From contig NZ_JADOES010000010.1 of assembly GCF_018739885.1 (NCBI RefSeq), forward strand, positions 81,390-145,389: a stretch of DNA of 64,000 bases, read 5' to 3'. Position 1 is the first letter of the stretch, and the number at the start of each line of letters is the position of its first letter. The DNA comes from Leptothoe spongobia TAU-MAC 1115 (GTDB lineage: Bacteria > Cyanobacteriota > Cyanobacteriia > Phormidesmidales > Phormidesmidaceae). The position numbers and the translations under genes are program-made. Shown here piece by piece: positions 17,738-27,385 of the stretch. Below the pieces are notes generated by a model. The model worked only from the letters and a program-made list of their open reading frames with translations. It ran no database searches and was not told where the DNA came from.

Positions 17738-19405
17738 ATGACCCGCTGGCAATTGGGCCCTGGCTGGCTAGCTCGAAGCGTACATGCCATTATTCAAGCA
17801 AAACGCTGGCACTGGTTAATCCTAGTGACCTGGATGGTGCCCCTATTGCTGGCGGGCTTTTTTGACCTCGATCACCAAAGTTTAATGGCCCACGACGAGG
17901 GTCTGTATGCCCGTCGTGCCAGGGTGATTGTTGATTCAGGTGATTGGGTCCACCCCTGGGCAGCTCCTCACCACAAAACTCCGGGTCCCTACTGGGTCGT
18001 GGGCTTGTTTATAACACTGTTAGGGCGACATGAGGTGGCGGTGCGCCTGCCCAGTGTACTGGCCAGTATTGGCTGTCTGCTGCTGACCTATGCCATTGGT
18101 CGTCGTCTCTTGACGCCCAAAGCAGCACTGCTGGGGGCACTCTCCTTGGGAGTAGCTCCCCTATGGCTGCAATACAGTCGACTAGCCACACCTGATGTCC
18201 TGTTTACAGGGCTGATTCTGCTTGCAATTTGGCTATTGCTCACAGCTGACAGACCAGAACACAATGCAAGCAACAACCTGACACACCGCCACTGGTTCTA
18301 TTTTGGAGCAGGTATCACCTTAGGCATCACCGTATTGGTTCGCAGCGCCTTGGCCGCCATCCCCATAGCCTGCTTACTCCCCTACCTATTACTGTCAGGA
18401 CGGCACCATTTGAAACAGTGGAGTTTATATCTAGGGGGCTTGGTGGGGCTGCTGCCAACGGCAGTTTGGCTCTGGCTTTGCTGGCAACGTTACGGCATGG
18501 CGATGATCAACTCCTTGATCAATTTCCCCGTGAGTCAGGGGCTAACAGCAGACCGGGCCAAATCCCCACTGTTTTATCTATTCAATCTTTTAGTCAATGA
18601 TTTTCTGTGGAGCTTTTTTGCGCTGGGAGCCGTTATTTTGCTGGTGATTAGTCTAATAAAGGCAAAAACCAGGCTATCTCACCCTCAGATTTCATTACTG
18701 CTGATCTATCCTCTGTCCTATCTGGGGTTACTCAGTTTTGCCTCGACCAAACTCCCCCACTATGCCATCCCCACATATCCCTTTCTGGCATTGCTAGCGG
18801 GCTATGCCATGGAGAAACTAGTCAAAACTATACCCACTCACCCCATAAAAGGCCTGCTCCATGCCATAAACGGACTCTTGATGCTGCTAGGCGGTTTGCT
18901 CACAGTGGCCGCTTGCCTAGCTCTGACAACCAATCTCCTACCCAATACAGATGACATTAGCCCCTACGCGCCCATCGCTTTGGGCCTTGGCCCAGCCTGG
19001 TTTGGAGCTGGTTTACTTTGGTTTAACTATGATGCGCCAAAGCCAAAGCTTTTAATCAACTGGCTAGCACTACTACTGTTGGGGCAATGGCTAAGCCTGG
19101 TGATCGCTTGGGGAACCGCTGACCTCGGGAATATCAACCCTCACATGAAAGCATTGTTAATTCGAAACGATATCCAACCGATTTTGCAGACTAAGGCGAT
19201 CGATTTTTCCCCAGGGCTCAATAGCAAGCGCAGTACTTTACTCAGGTTTTATACCCCTAAACTTGGAGAAAAGCTAAATACCCTTGAGCAGGTTAGTCCC
19301 GGTGACTACCTGTGGATTGAAGATAGTGAACTCTCTAACCTCAAACAGCCCTATGAATCCTTAGGCCAGATTAAACAAACTCATTTGGTACGTATAGACT
19401 TCTAG
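17738..19405 (+). CDS. ArnT/GT39-like membrane glycosyltransferase
   Basis: 555 residues, about 10-12 membrane helices. The acidic motif is in LMAHDEGLYARRARVIVDSG, followed by HHKTPGPYWVVGLF, both classic positions for this superfamily. FASTKLPHYAIPTYPFLALL, also shared with the leftward neighbour (MGTKLPWYIMPLYPF), marks the two as paralogues. The soluble tail contains LLRFYTPKLGEKLNTLEQVSPGD in shortened form. It begins a rightward run of three such genes. Role: probably transfer of sugars from lipid-linked donors on the periplasmic side. Confidence 0.85.
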   Translation: MTRWQLGPGWLARSVHAIIQAKRWHWLILVTWMVPLLLAGFFDLDHQSLMAHDEGLYARRARVIVDSGDWVHPWAAPHHKTPGPYWVVGLFITLLGRHEVAVRLPSVLASIGCLLLTYAIGRRLLTPKAALLGALSLGVAPLWLQYSRLATPDVLFTGLILLAIWLLLTADRPEHNASNNLTHRHWFYFGAGITLGITVLVRSALAAIPIACLLPYLLLSGRHHLKQWSLYLGGLVGLLPTAVWLWLCWQRYGMAMINSLINFPVSQGLTADRAKSPLFYLFNLLVNDFLWSFFALGAVILLVISLIKAKTRLSHPQISLLLIYPLSYLGLLSFASTKLPHYAIPTYPFLALLAGYAMEKLVKTIPTHPIKGLLHAINGLLMLLGGLLTVAACLALTTNLLPNTDDISPYAPIALGLGPAWFGAGLLWFNYDAPKPKLLINWLALLLLGQWLSLVIAWGTADLGNINPHMKALLIRNDIQPILQTKAIDFSPGLNSKRSTLLRFYTPKLGEKLNTLEQVSPGDYLWIEDSELSNLKQPYESLGQIKQTHLVRIDF

Positions 19406-19475
19406 TCGTCTTTTGCCACTGACATCCATGTGTGCTGACATAGTGAGCACTGTTTTCTGATAAATCCAGCGGTTC

Positions 19476-20933
19476 ATGAATGCTCATCGAATAGTAAAGC
19501 TAGAAAGATTGGCCCTATCCATATTAGGAATTTTGATTATTGGGTTGCTGGCTCAGCCCATACTTGAGCTGCTAGCAAGGGTGCCTAAAAACTATAACGA
19601 AGGCTGGAATGCTTTCCATAGTGCCCGAGCCTTTGGCTTAGAAGCACTGTACCCTTCAAGCGAACATCTTTTCAGCAACAACTATCCCCCCTTATCGTTC
19701 TATGGGATTGGTGGGTTGGGCCTATTGCTTGGCGATAGCATCATTGCTGGCCGACTAGTCGCGCTGATCAGTCTGCTGATAGTGGCTATCACTATCTTTT
19801 TGTTTCTACGATGGCCATTGGATTGTGCACTGACATCGAGTTTGCTAGCACCGCTAATGTTTTTGGGCTATATGAGCACCCACTATCGCAATTATGTGGC
19901 GATGAATGATCCCCAGATGTTAGGGCATGCGATGCAGTTATCTGGGGTTTGGTTACTTTGGGTGACCACTATCAGGATTCGAGACAAGTGTCCTCCATTT
20001 TTCACATTCCTAGCCCTGGGACTAATATTTAGCAGTCTCTTGGTCAAGCACAATTTACTGCCAATTCCTTTAATCACAGCTATTTGGCTGATGACCAGTG
20101 CTAAACGCCATTGGCTCTGGGTGTTTCTGGGAATTGGTGTTGGCTGTATCGGCCTCTGCTATGGACTTTATGGACCTAATTTCTTAAGCGGGATATTGTC
20201 ACATTCGCGCGAGTATCAGCTGGTTAAGATGCCAGACAAACTATTGAATTGGCTTCATCCGGCTTTTCTGTGGATAATTTATGGCATTTGGGCAAATTGG
20301 AACTCCCACAAACGTCATTCCTGGCTGGTAATGCTCTACTTTCTGGTGTCTTTAGTTCTAGCTATTGCTATTGCTGGGGGTAAGGGAGTAGATTACAACG
20401 CGGTCTTTGATGTGTTGATTAGTCTGTCGTTGCTATTAGGTATAGGACTAGATCGAAGTAGACCCTGGCTATTCTCAAGATTTATCCAACCTCGCCTAGG
20501 CTGGATCCTAGTGCTATCTTTGCCGGTAATTTTGGCCCTACCCTACGTTGGGCTAGTGGATGAATGGAAAATTTTTGAAGCGGAAAAAGTATCGGCAGCA
20601 AAGGTAGTCGATGCAATTTCAAAAACCAATGGCCCTGTAATGTGTGAGATGTTGGCCCTATGCTACTGGGCTGACAAACCGTTCGAAGTCGACCTATTTA
20701 ACACGGGTCAAAAAATGAAAACTGGGGCCATGGCCCAGGCTACTCTCATCAAACTGATAGAACGGCAGTACTTTGCTGTCATCCAGTTAGATCATAGCAA
20801 CGGCAGTCGTCGCCTGCCGACAGACGTAAACCAAGCCATTTTCAAATACTATCAAGTACGTCCCCCGCTGCCTCTTGAGGCGATCGAACATCCCGCATTT
20901 TTGTTCTATCCATTGGCATCAGAGGACTTGTAA
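19476..20933 (+). CDS. GT39-like polytopic membrane protein
   Basis: 485 residues, about 11 membrane helices. The equivalent of the acidic first-loop motif reads KNYNEGWNAFHSARAF, where Asn-Glu replaces the usual Asp-Glu. NNYPPLSFYGIGGLGLL matches the PPL motif of the family. A short soluble tail at about residues 375-485 has CEMLALCYWADKPFEVDLFN. The gene starts 70 bases after its neighbour and ends 22 bases before the next, probably one operon. Substrate unknown; the Asp-to-Asn change at the motif may alter activity. Confidence 0.78.
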   Translation: MNAHRIVKLERLALSILGILIIGLLAQPILELLARVPKNYNEGWNAFHSARAFGLEALYPSSEHLFSNNYPPLSFYGIGGLGLLLGDSIIAGRLVALISLLIVAITIFLFLRWPLDCALTSSLLAPLMFLGYMSTHYRNYVAMNDPQMLGHAMQLSGVWLLWVTTIRIRDKCPPFFTFLALGLIFSSLLVKHNLLPIPLITAIWLMTSAKRHWLWVFLGIGVGCIGLCYGLYGPNFLSGILSHSREYQLVKMPDKLLNWLHPAFLWIIYGIWANWNSHKRHSWLVMLYFLVSLVLAIAIAGGKGVDYNAVFDVLISLSLLLGIGLDRSRPWLFSRFIQPRLGWILVLSLPVILALPYVGLVDEWKIFEAEKVSAAKVVDAISKTNGPVMCEMLALCYWADKPFEVDLFNTGQKMKTGAMAQATLIKLIERQYFAVIQLDHSNGSRRLPTDVNQAIFKYYQVRPPLPLEAIEHPAFLFYPLASEDL

Positions 20934-20955
20934 AGCTTGGTATGGTGTTTTAGCG

Positions 20956-22470
20956 ATGTCCATCTCATTCCCCCATTGGCTAATACGTATTTATAAATCG
21001 CCATGGGCCGCCCTCTTGATTGTTGCCATTCTGGGCTTCATCGGTGCACTTAATCACAGCATGTGGCGCGATGAGATGAATGTATGGCTAATCGCGCGGG
21101 ACAGTCCATCTTGGGCAGCATTTGTTGAAAATATCCACTATGACCGTGCCCATCCAGGCCTGTGGCATTTGCTGGTAGCAGCGATGTATCACCTGTTTGG
21201 CCATCCCGTCGCCATGCAGGTCCTCCATTGGCTACTGGCCATGGGCTCAGTGCTTCTGATCTGGCGATGTAGCCCCTTTACCCAAGGGCAAAAGTGGCTA
21301 ATTACGTTTGGGTACTTGCCGTTCTATGAGCACCTGCTGATCGCTCGCAACTATGCGGTGGCGATGCTATTACTATTTGCGATCTGTGCTTTGTGGCCTC
21401 AGAGACAGCGGGCCTATTGGCCTATCGCCGGTTTACTGGTGCTGCTGGCTAATAGCAATGTGTATGCGCTGTTGATTGCGATCGCGATCGCCCTCACCCT
21501 GGCCATCGAGCTAGTCTTTGAAGCAAAACTCCGTCGTCATTGGCTTGACATTATTTTTAGTGCTGCTTTGATTACAGCGGGCTGCGCGATGGCACTGTAC
21601 TTCATCCTGCCCCCCAGTGATATAGCCAGTCAGGCCATGGGCGAATACGTTACTGGCCTCGACATCCGCCAGTTGCTCAAGGCCATTGGTCGGATCTTTG
21701 GCGGTTACTACATCATCATCCCCAACGGCGCACGATACTTAGATCTGGCAGTTTGTGGAGCAATTGCCCTAGGCTCCTGCTATCTAGTTGCCATCAAGCT
21801 CATCAAAAAGCCCTATGCTCTAGTCTTTTATCTGCTTGGCAACGGCATTATTTTGGCCTTTACCTATGCCAAGTTCATGCCTAGTGCCATTCGACACTAT
21901 GGCAACTTTTATCTCATCTTGATCGCCGCCCTATGGCTCGCCCACCACTACGCTCCGACAGCCACCATTACTCGACACTTACCCGTCGCAGAAAATTGGC
22001 AGTTAAACACCCAGCAATGGTTTAACCGAGTATTCACCACCATTCTGATTGCCCATCTTATGGGGGGCTTGTTCCTCTTTACGATGGATTTCACTATTCC
22101 CTATTCTGCAAGCCGGATGACGGCTGCCTACATGCGTCAGGCCAACCTACAAAACGAGTTTATTGTAGCCAGTCGTGATGCTCAGATGGCCTCACTAAGT
22201 GGTTATTTTGGTCATCCATTTTATTTTCCAGAACGCCAGGCCATCGGTAGCTACACCTTATTCTTTAAAGGTGTTCGGAATGAAGTAGAGGAGCCCGAAA
22301 TTATGGCACAAGTTACCCAGCTCCTCACTGAACACCCCAAAATTCTCCTGGTGATGCACCAAAAAATAAAGGGGTCCACACCAGGGTTAAATATCGAATC
22401 AATTCAGGAGTTTACAAAGGCCTGGCAGGATGAGGAATATTATCTTTACTGGGTAAGCTCTGCACAGTAA
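20956..22470 (+). CDS. GT39-like polytopic membrane protein, second type
   Basis: 504 residues from the ATG at 20956; a TTG at 20875 would overlap the previous gene and is unlikely. The opening helix is followed by SMWRDEMNVWLIARDSPSW, with an Asp-Glu motif, and by HYDRAHPGLWHLLVAAMYH, which differs from the KPPL motif of the other three. About 10-11 membrane helices follow, then a short soluble tail from about residue 400. It is the last of the rightward run. A glycosyltransferase function is inferred from topology and motif. Confidence 0.75.
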   Translation: MSISFPHWLIRIYKSPWAALLIVAILGFIGALNHSMWRDEMNVWLIARDSPSWAAFVENIHYDRAHPGLWHLLVAAMYHLFGHPVAMQVLHWLLAMGSVLLIWRCSPFTQGQKWLITFGYLPFYEHLLIARNYAVAMLLLFAICALWPQRQRAYWPIAGLLVLLANSNVYALLIAIAIALTLAIELVFEAKLRRHWLDIIFSAALITAGCAMALYFILPPSDIASQAMGEYVTGLDIRQLLKAIGRIFGGYYIIIPNGARYLDLAVCGAIALGSCYLVAIKLIKKPYALVFYLLGNGIILAFTYAKFMPSAIRHYGNFYLILIAALWLAHHYAPTATITRHLPVAENWQLNTQQWFNRVFTTILIAHLMGGLFLFTMDFTIPYSASRMTAAYMRQANLQNEFIVASRDAQMASLSGYFGHPFYFPERQAIGSYTLFFKGVRNEVEEPEIMAQVTQLLTEHPKILLVMHQKIKGSTPGLNIESIQEFTKAWQDEEYYLYWVSSAQ

Positions 22471-22503
22471 ACGCGTAAACAAACCCAGAATTCAGTTACC
22501 ACA

Positions 22504-23298
22504 CTAAGATTCAGAGTCAGCAGTGTCTTCTTCGGTAACGTCTTGTTCGGCAGCAGTCGCCGTCGTCGTCTCAGTCGCTGTTGCAGCATCAGCATCTTTC
22601 TTTGCCTGAGCTCGCTGCTCACGCTTTTTACGTTCAGCCTCCAAGATATCTTTCATGACTTCCTGGGCCTGGGCCATTTTCTCCAGATTACTCCGGTAGA
22701 GTTCCAGATCCTTGTCGACCTTTTCAGCAGGCAGGGCCAACATTTCAGCCGCTGTCTTTAACATTTCCTCGCGCTTGTCCTTATCATCCAAAGATGACGC
22801 ATCGACCGTTTCAAACAATGTGTAGAGACCGACAGCCATCAGCCGAGTGTATTTAGTATTTGCCTGATTCGCCACCATATACAGCTTGCCCTGCAGATTA
22901 TCGCCGTCTGTGGTCTTGGCATTAGCAAGTTGGGTGTTGAGTTCGCTCAGCGAAAGACCTGACAAATCGGCCTTCAAAGCATTCGCATCCTGACGATATT
23001 GCTGAGGATCACCATCAACCGAACGGCAAATAGCCGCAAAAATTGATTCCTTATCCTGTTCCGGCTCATAACCCACCATAAAGCGATCAAAACTGGTAAC
23101 CATACCCAGGGTATACAGGGGGTTGTAAACAAAATCAGCGTTTACCGAAAGCAGATGCATCTCCACCATTAACTCCTCAACCACTCGTCGGTAGAGAGAA
23201 TTAATAGGACGAGAATGATATTCGTAAAAGGCTCGCTTGGTATCAGAAACCGTACGCAGGTTAGTCACAGGTGGGGATAATAAAATGCTAGACATCAT
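22504..23298 (-). CDS. psb29: Photosystem II biogenesis protein Psb29/Thf1
   Basis: 264 residues. The N-terminal block reads PVTNLRTVSDTKRAFYEYHS, then RPINSLYRRVVEELMVEMHL, FVYNPLYTLGMVTSFDRFM and GYEPEQDKESIFAAICRSV, the hallmark of Psb29/THF1. A coiled C-terminus (QAQEVMKDILEAERKKREQ) ends in an Ala/Thr/Glu-rich tail. The protein supports photosystem II stability and thylakoid formation and works with FtsH proteases. Two tandem ATG codons (23298 and 23295) could both serve as start. It is convergent with the glycosyltransferase gene, 33 bases away. Confidence 0.97.
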   Translation of the reverse strand: MMSSILLSPPVTNLRTVSDTKRAFYEYHSRPINSLYRRVVEELMVEMHLLSVNADFVYNPLYTLGMVTSFDRFMVGYEPEQDKESIFAAICRSVDGDPQQYRQDANALKADLSGLSLSELNTQLANAKTTDGDNLQGKLYMVANQANTKYTRLMAVGLYTLFETVDASSLDDKDKREEMLKTAAEMLALPAEKVDKDLELYRSNLEKMAQAQEVMKDILEAERKKREQRAQAKKDADAATATETTTATAAEQDVTEEDTADSES

Positions 23299-23425
23299 TT
23301 TCTACTGCAGATGACTATTTGCCAAGAATCATAAACTCCTAGCAAAATAGTGACTTTCGTTATGGATGCCTATACCACCATAACGAAAATCAGCCATCTA
23401 TCCCGCCAATGATGCTGCGCAGTCC

Positions 23426-23788
23426 TTAAAAAGTCATAGGCTCAGGAGCCGCATTAATCGCTTCCTCTTCGCTGTCATAGATCGCAAAGACAGAATCCAT
23501 CATAGTCACTTCAAAGACCAGCTTTGACTCTGGATGAACGTTACAGAGCTTGAAACTGCCTTCAACCTTATCTGCATCCCGCATCCCAGCAACCAGAGAC
23601 GTCAGACCCGAACTATCAATAAAGTTCACCTGGCCTAAATTAACGATGATATGAGGCGTTGTATTTTCAATACATTCCTGCAGCTTGAGTCGAAATTGCC
23701 AAGCTGTCGTGATATCTAGCCGCCCCTGAGGCGAAAAGACAACGATACTGTAACTGCTGTTGGGTGGGGTGACGATTCTTTGCTCCAT
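23426..23788 (-). CDS. STAS-domain anti-sigma factor antagonist-like protein
   Basis: 120 residues from the ATG at 23788; an upstream extension to 23848 is possible but less likely because GAAGGG sits before 23788. The STAS domain shows FSPQGRLDITTAWQFRLKL, the phosphorylatable-serine loop VNFIDSSGLTSLVAGM, and FKLCNVHPESKLVFEVTMM. Proteins of this class bind anti-sigma factors or phosphatases and are switched by serine phosphorylation. No kinase or phosphatase partner is adjacent, so the partner is elsewhere. It lies 127 bases upstream of psb29 on the same strand. Confidence 0.9.
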   Translation of the reverse strand: MEQRIVTPPNSSYSIVVFSPQGRLDITTAWQFRLKLQECIENTTPHIIVNLGQVNFIDSSGLTSLVAGMRDADKVEGSFKLCNVHPESKLVFEVTMMDSVFAIYDSEEEAINAAPEPMTF

Positions 23789-24145
23789 GGTGACCGGCCC
23801 TTCAATATCTGATGTCTTATATCTGGCGAACGCAAGAAAATATTGCACTCATATAAACCATGATGCCCTTGACTTCAGGAGAAAGAGCTGAAAAATCAAT
23901 GCTTACGACAAATTGCGGATCTTCATTGACAATCAGCCTGTCAGACTGTACGGAAGTACAACACGATTCAGAGAAACGTGCAACCTAGTATGCACAGGAA
24001 CATATCCTAAATCAGGATAATTATGAATCCTGTTTACTTATACCGCTCTAGTCAATCAACACATTCACTCCGCAGTTTTAATGATGCGAAAAGAGCGAAC
24101 GTAGTTCCACAAAATAGCAGCTTGCTACAGAATTCAACTATTTTT

Positions 24146-25183
24146 CTATGCTTTCCAGTTAACCCAGTCCTGAGGCTTAAGAAAAACCTCATACAGCTTG
24201 GATTCTGGTGTACCAGGCTCAGGTGCATAGCTGTATTCCCAACGCACCATGGGAGGCAACGACATCAGGATAGATTCAGTACGACCGTTGGTCTGTAAAC
24301 CAAAGATAGTCCCCCGGTCATAGACAAGGTTAAATTCTACATAACGACCACGACGGTAAAGCTGGAAGTTGCGCTGATGCTCACCGTATTCGGTATGACG
24401 ACGCTTTTCTACGATGGGCACATAGGATGGCAAAAATGCATCGCCACAGTCAATGGCAAACTTAAACAAGTCTTCCCAACCACGCTGAGTGGGTTGCCCA
24501 ACTGTTTTACTATGCTGAGCTGCAGGACCATCGGGGCTAGGACCGCGATAAAGCTCTCCAGTACCGTCTTGATAGTCGAAAAATACACCGCCCACACCCC
24601 GAGTTTCTTGGCGATGCTTCAGGTAGAAATATTCATCACACCATAACTTAAAGGTGTTGTAATACTCGGGATGATTGCGATCGCATGCTTCTTTTAGCGT
24701 CTTGTGGAACTGCACCACATCCTCTTCAAACGGATAGTAAGGAGTCAGGTCAATCCCCCCACCAAACCACCAAACCGGGCCCGCCTCAAAGTAGCGATAG
24801 TTGAGATGCACTGTTGGAATATAAGGACTACGAGGATGCAGCACCATGGACGTCCCAGTTGCATAGAAGCCATGGCCCTCAGCTTCAGGACGCTGCATCA
24901 AAATCGAAGGAGGCAGACGATCCCCCCAAACCTCAGAGAAGTTAACGCCTCCCTGTTCAAAGACATCGCCTTCCTTCATCACCCGTGAACGACCGCCGCC
25001 ACCGTCGGGGCGAGTCCACTGGTCTTCCATAAACTGACCGACACCATCAACCTCAGCCAGCTTCTTACAAATACGGTCCTGAAGACCTTTAAATCCCGCG
25101 CTCACACGCTCACGGGAATCACTGGGAGGAGCAACTGGACTAGTTATCTTCTGCGTAGAATTCTGCGTAGAAGTGGTGACCAT
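24146..25183 (-). CDS. hemF: Oxygen-dependent coproporphyrinogen III oxidase
   Basis: 345 residues. It decarboxylates coproporphyrinogen III to protoporphyrinogen IX for heme and chlorophyll. Diagnostic segments: [85 protein letters not shown] and [20 protein letters not shown]. All are the standard HemF motifs. The N-terminus carries a short duplicated NSTQ segment and a disordered stretch before the domain begins at about residue 30. It stands alone between a non-coding stretch and the STAS gene. Confidence 0.97.
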   Translation of the reverse strand: MVTTSTQNSTQKITSPVAPPSDSRERVSAGFKGLQDRICKKLAEVDGVGQFMEDQWTRPDGGGGRSRVMKEGDVFEQGGVNFSEVWGDRLPPSILMQRPEAEGHGFYATGTSMVLHPRSPYIPTVHLNYRYFEAGPVWWFGGGIDLTPYYPFEEDVVQFHKTLKEACDRNHPEYYNTFKLWCDEYFYLKHRQETRGVGGVFFDYQDGTGELYRGPSPDGPAAQHSKTVGQPTQRGWEDLFKFAIDCGDAFLPSYVPIVEKRRHTEYGEHQRNFQLYRRGRYVEFNLVYDRGTIFGLQTNGRTESILMSLPPMVRWEYSYAPEPGTPESKLYEVFLKPQDWVNWKA

Positions 25184-25549
25184 GGCGATCTAGAGCTAAA
25201 AAAACAAATTTGATTAAGACTGATACTGCCAACTATCCTCAAACCTGTGATAAACACAGGCCCTAGCTAGCAGCTAATAATGATAATGAATCACGATTTC
25301 GGCCTTTTTTAACCAAGTTGACACACAGTGTGACAATCCTTGACAAAAGCTCAAACCTATGTGGAAGTAACGTTTTCGTCTCTGAACCTAGCTTAACCAG
25401 TGAGCTGAATGTTAACTCAGGGTTAAAATGCCTTTCAAGATAAAAAAATACATGTTCAACGCCCAAGGACCGGTCATGTTCAAAAGACATTGACCGATTT
25501 ATAGGACGGCAGGGCAGCGATAAATTTGGCAAATCGCCCGCACATCCAT
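25184..25549. other. Intergenic region upstream of hemF and the SRPBCC gene
   Basis: This is the divergent upstream region of hemF (leftward) and the SRPBCC gene (rightward). A 6-bp hairpin, CCTGTG (25244-25249) with CACAGG (25255-25260), is about 60-75 bases before hemF and could bind a regulator. An 89-codon leftward open frame (25263-25532) has no recognisable features and is not called. Confidence 0.4.
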
Positions 25550-26107
25550 ATGTTTATATCCTGGTTTCAGTCATTTAGGCAAAGCTTCTGGCACCCTACA
25601 CATCAAACGTCTAGCCACCCAGCCCTAGTGCCAAGAAATCGACTAACCCTAGAAAAACACTACCAAGTCAGTAGCACCGCTTCCATCGAAGCCCTCTGGC
25701 AAAAAATGAACGACTTGGCAGGGTTAGCTTCATGGCATCCACTCATTACCTCCACCAATGCCCCCAATGGTCAACAGGCTACACCGGGGTTGATTTATCG
25801 AGTATTTGCCCGCTGGGTTCCCGTCCCCATCAAAATTTTTGTAGAAGGCGTACTACCTGGTGAATATATTAGTCTTCGCATCTTTCCTGTGCCGGGCTTA
25901 GAAGAGCGAGCCATTTATCGCCTTGAGTCCACCCTTTGTGGTACGCAGATCTCTTACTCCATTAAACTCAAGGGTTGGCTATCCCCTGTAGCCTGGTCAT
26001 TTTTACGTCCCTATGCCGCCAGAGTCGCCGCCGCCCTTGCGCAAGCGGCCGAACAAGCCACCGTCTCTGGAATGATGCCAAATCAGTATCGAGATATCTT
26101 TAGCTAG
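25550..26107 (+). CDS. SRPBCC (START-like) family protein
   Basis: 185 residues from the ATG at 25550 (a TTG at 25526 is an alternative). The START-like fold is suggested by ALWQKMNDLAGLASWHPLIT at about residues 55-74, matching the first helices and strand of SRPBCC proteins, then RVFARWVPVPIKIFVEG, YISLRIFPVPGLEERAIYRL and a long C-terminal helix (RPYAARVAAALAQAAEQA). Such proteins bind lipids or hydrophobic ligands. No specific ligand can be named. It precedes mrp by about 125 bases on the same strand. Confidence 0.7.
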   Translation: MFISWFQSFRQSFWHPTHQTSSHPALVPRNRLTLEKHYQVSSTASIEALWQKMNDLAGLASWHPLITSTNAPNGQQATPGLIYRVFARWVPVPIKIFVEGVLPGEYISLRIFPVPGLEERAIYRLESTLCGTQISYSIKLKGWLSPVAWSFLRPYAARVAAALAQAAEQATVSGMMPNQYRDIFS

Positions 26108-26231
26108 CTAGATAGGATGGAGCAGTCAATGTGTTCGATGAAACACGCCTACACCATCGGACATGAAGCCTTAGAATGGATGGCAAACATTCTCTGAAGA
26201 ATTTTCCCGTTCATATCAATCTTTCACAAAC

Positions 26232-27302
26232 ATGATGCCGACAACTGAGGCAATTCTGGACGCGCTGCGCCCCGTTCAAGATCCTGAGCTGCAAAAAAGC
26301 CTGGTAGAGCTGAATATGATCCGCAATGTGGCCGTCGATGATGGCCAGGTAAGCTTTACCCTTGTACTTACCACCCCAGCTTGTCCACTCAAAGAATTTA
26401 TTGTTGAAGACTGCGAAAAAGCCGTCAAGGCACTGCCAGGCGTAGCCTCAGTTGCTGTCGAAGTAACCGCTGAAACTCCTCAGCAAAAGTCAGTTCTGCC
26501 TGATCAACAGGGCATTGATAAAGTCAAAAACATTTTGGCCGTTTCCAGCGGTAAGGGGGGCGTCGGCAAGAGTACCATCGCTGTCAATCTCGCCGTTTCA
26601 CTGGCAAAAGCAGGCTCCAAAGTAGGCCTACTTGATGCCGACATCTATGGTCCCAATGCCCCTATCATGATGGGGCTCCAGGATGGCAATGTCGTCGTCC
26701 GGGATGGGGCCGATGGCCAACAGGAACTAGAGCCCGCCTTTAACCATGGCGTTAAGCTTGTATCCATGGGCTTTTTGATTGACCGAGATCAACCAGTTGT
26801 GTGGCGTGGCCCCATGCTCAATGGCATTATTCGTCAGTTTTTATATCAGGTACAGTGGGGCGAACTGGACTATCTAATTGTAGATATGCCCCCTGGCACA
26901 GGCGATGCTCAGCTCACCATGGCCCAAGCAGTCCCCATGGCAGGTGTAGTCATCGTCACCACCCCACAAGATGTGGCCCTCTCCGATGCCCGTCGCGGTC
27001 TAAAAATGTTCCAACAGCTCAATGTACGAGTGTTGGGCATTGTAGAAAACATGAGCTACTTTATCCCTCCCGATATGCCCGACAAGAGCTATGACATTTT
27101 TGGCTCCGGAGGTGGTGAGAAAGCGGCCGAAGCATTAGGAGTACCTCTGTTAGGCTGTGTTCCCTTAGAGATGCCAGTACGAGAAGGGGGGGATGCGGGG
27201 AAGCCGATTGTCTTAGCTCAGCCTGAATCCGCTTCTGCGGTGGCCCTCACCAAAATTTCCCAGCAAGTAGCGGCCAAGGTCTCTGTAGCGGCATTGACGT
27301 AG
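26232..27302 (+). CDS. mrp: Mrp/NBP35-family iron-sulfur carrier P-loop ATPase
   Basis: 356 residues. An N-terminal MIP18/DUF59 domain (about residues 1-85, VQDPELQKSLVELNMIRNV and TTPACPLKEFI) is joined to a ParA/MinD-type ATPase with SSGKGGVGKSTIAVNLA, LLDADIYGPNAP and DMPPGTGDAQLTMAQ. The family transfers Fe-S clusters. In this protein the usual CxxC near the C-terminus (after ENMSYF) is replaced by IPPDMPDKSYD. That is also seen in other cyanobacterial members, so cluster binding, if any, must use other residues. It is followed by a palindrome and then rodA. Confidence 0.93.
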   Translation: MMPTTEAILDALRPVQDPELQKSLVELNMIRNVAVDDGQVSFTLVLTTPACPLKEFIVEDCEKAVKALPGVASVAVEVTAETPQQKSVLPDQQGIDKVKNILAVSSGKGGVGKSTIAVNLAVSLAKAGSKVGLLDADIYGPNAPIMMGLQDGNVVVRDGADGQQELEPAFNHGVKLVSMGFLIDRDQPVVWRGPMLNGIIRQFLYQVQWGELDYLIVDMPPGTGDAQLTMAQAVPMAGVVIVTTPQDVALSDARRGLKMFQQLNVRVLGIVENMSYFIPPDMPDKSYDIFGSGGGEKAAEALGVPLLGCVPLEMPVREGGDAGKPIVLAQPESASAVALTKISQQVAAKVSVAALT

Positions 27303-27313
27303 GTATTTATTGA

Positions 27314-27353
27314 TTTTTTGTAGGGTCGTTCCACGGAACGACCCTACAAAAAA
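27314..27353 (+). terminator. Perfect 19-bp hairpin between mrp and rodA
   Basis: TTTTTTGTAGGGTCGTTCC at 27314-27332 is the exact reverse complement of 27335-27353, with a 2-base loop. A/T runs lie at both ends, so transcription from either side would make a strong stem followed by U residues. It is 12 bases after the mrp stop. It may be a terminator or a short dispersed hairpin repeat; the two are not separable here. Confidence 0.7.
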
Positions 27354-27385
27354 TTAGGTTCTCTTTATTAATTGGTTTTGCTTTT

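Noticed and set aside
25263..25532. 89-codon leftward frame upstream of hemF
   Set aside because: No domain, signal peptide or ribosome binding site, and it fills the divergent promoter region of hemF and the SRPBCC gene.
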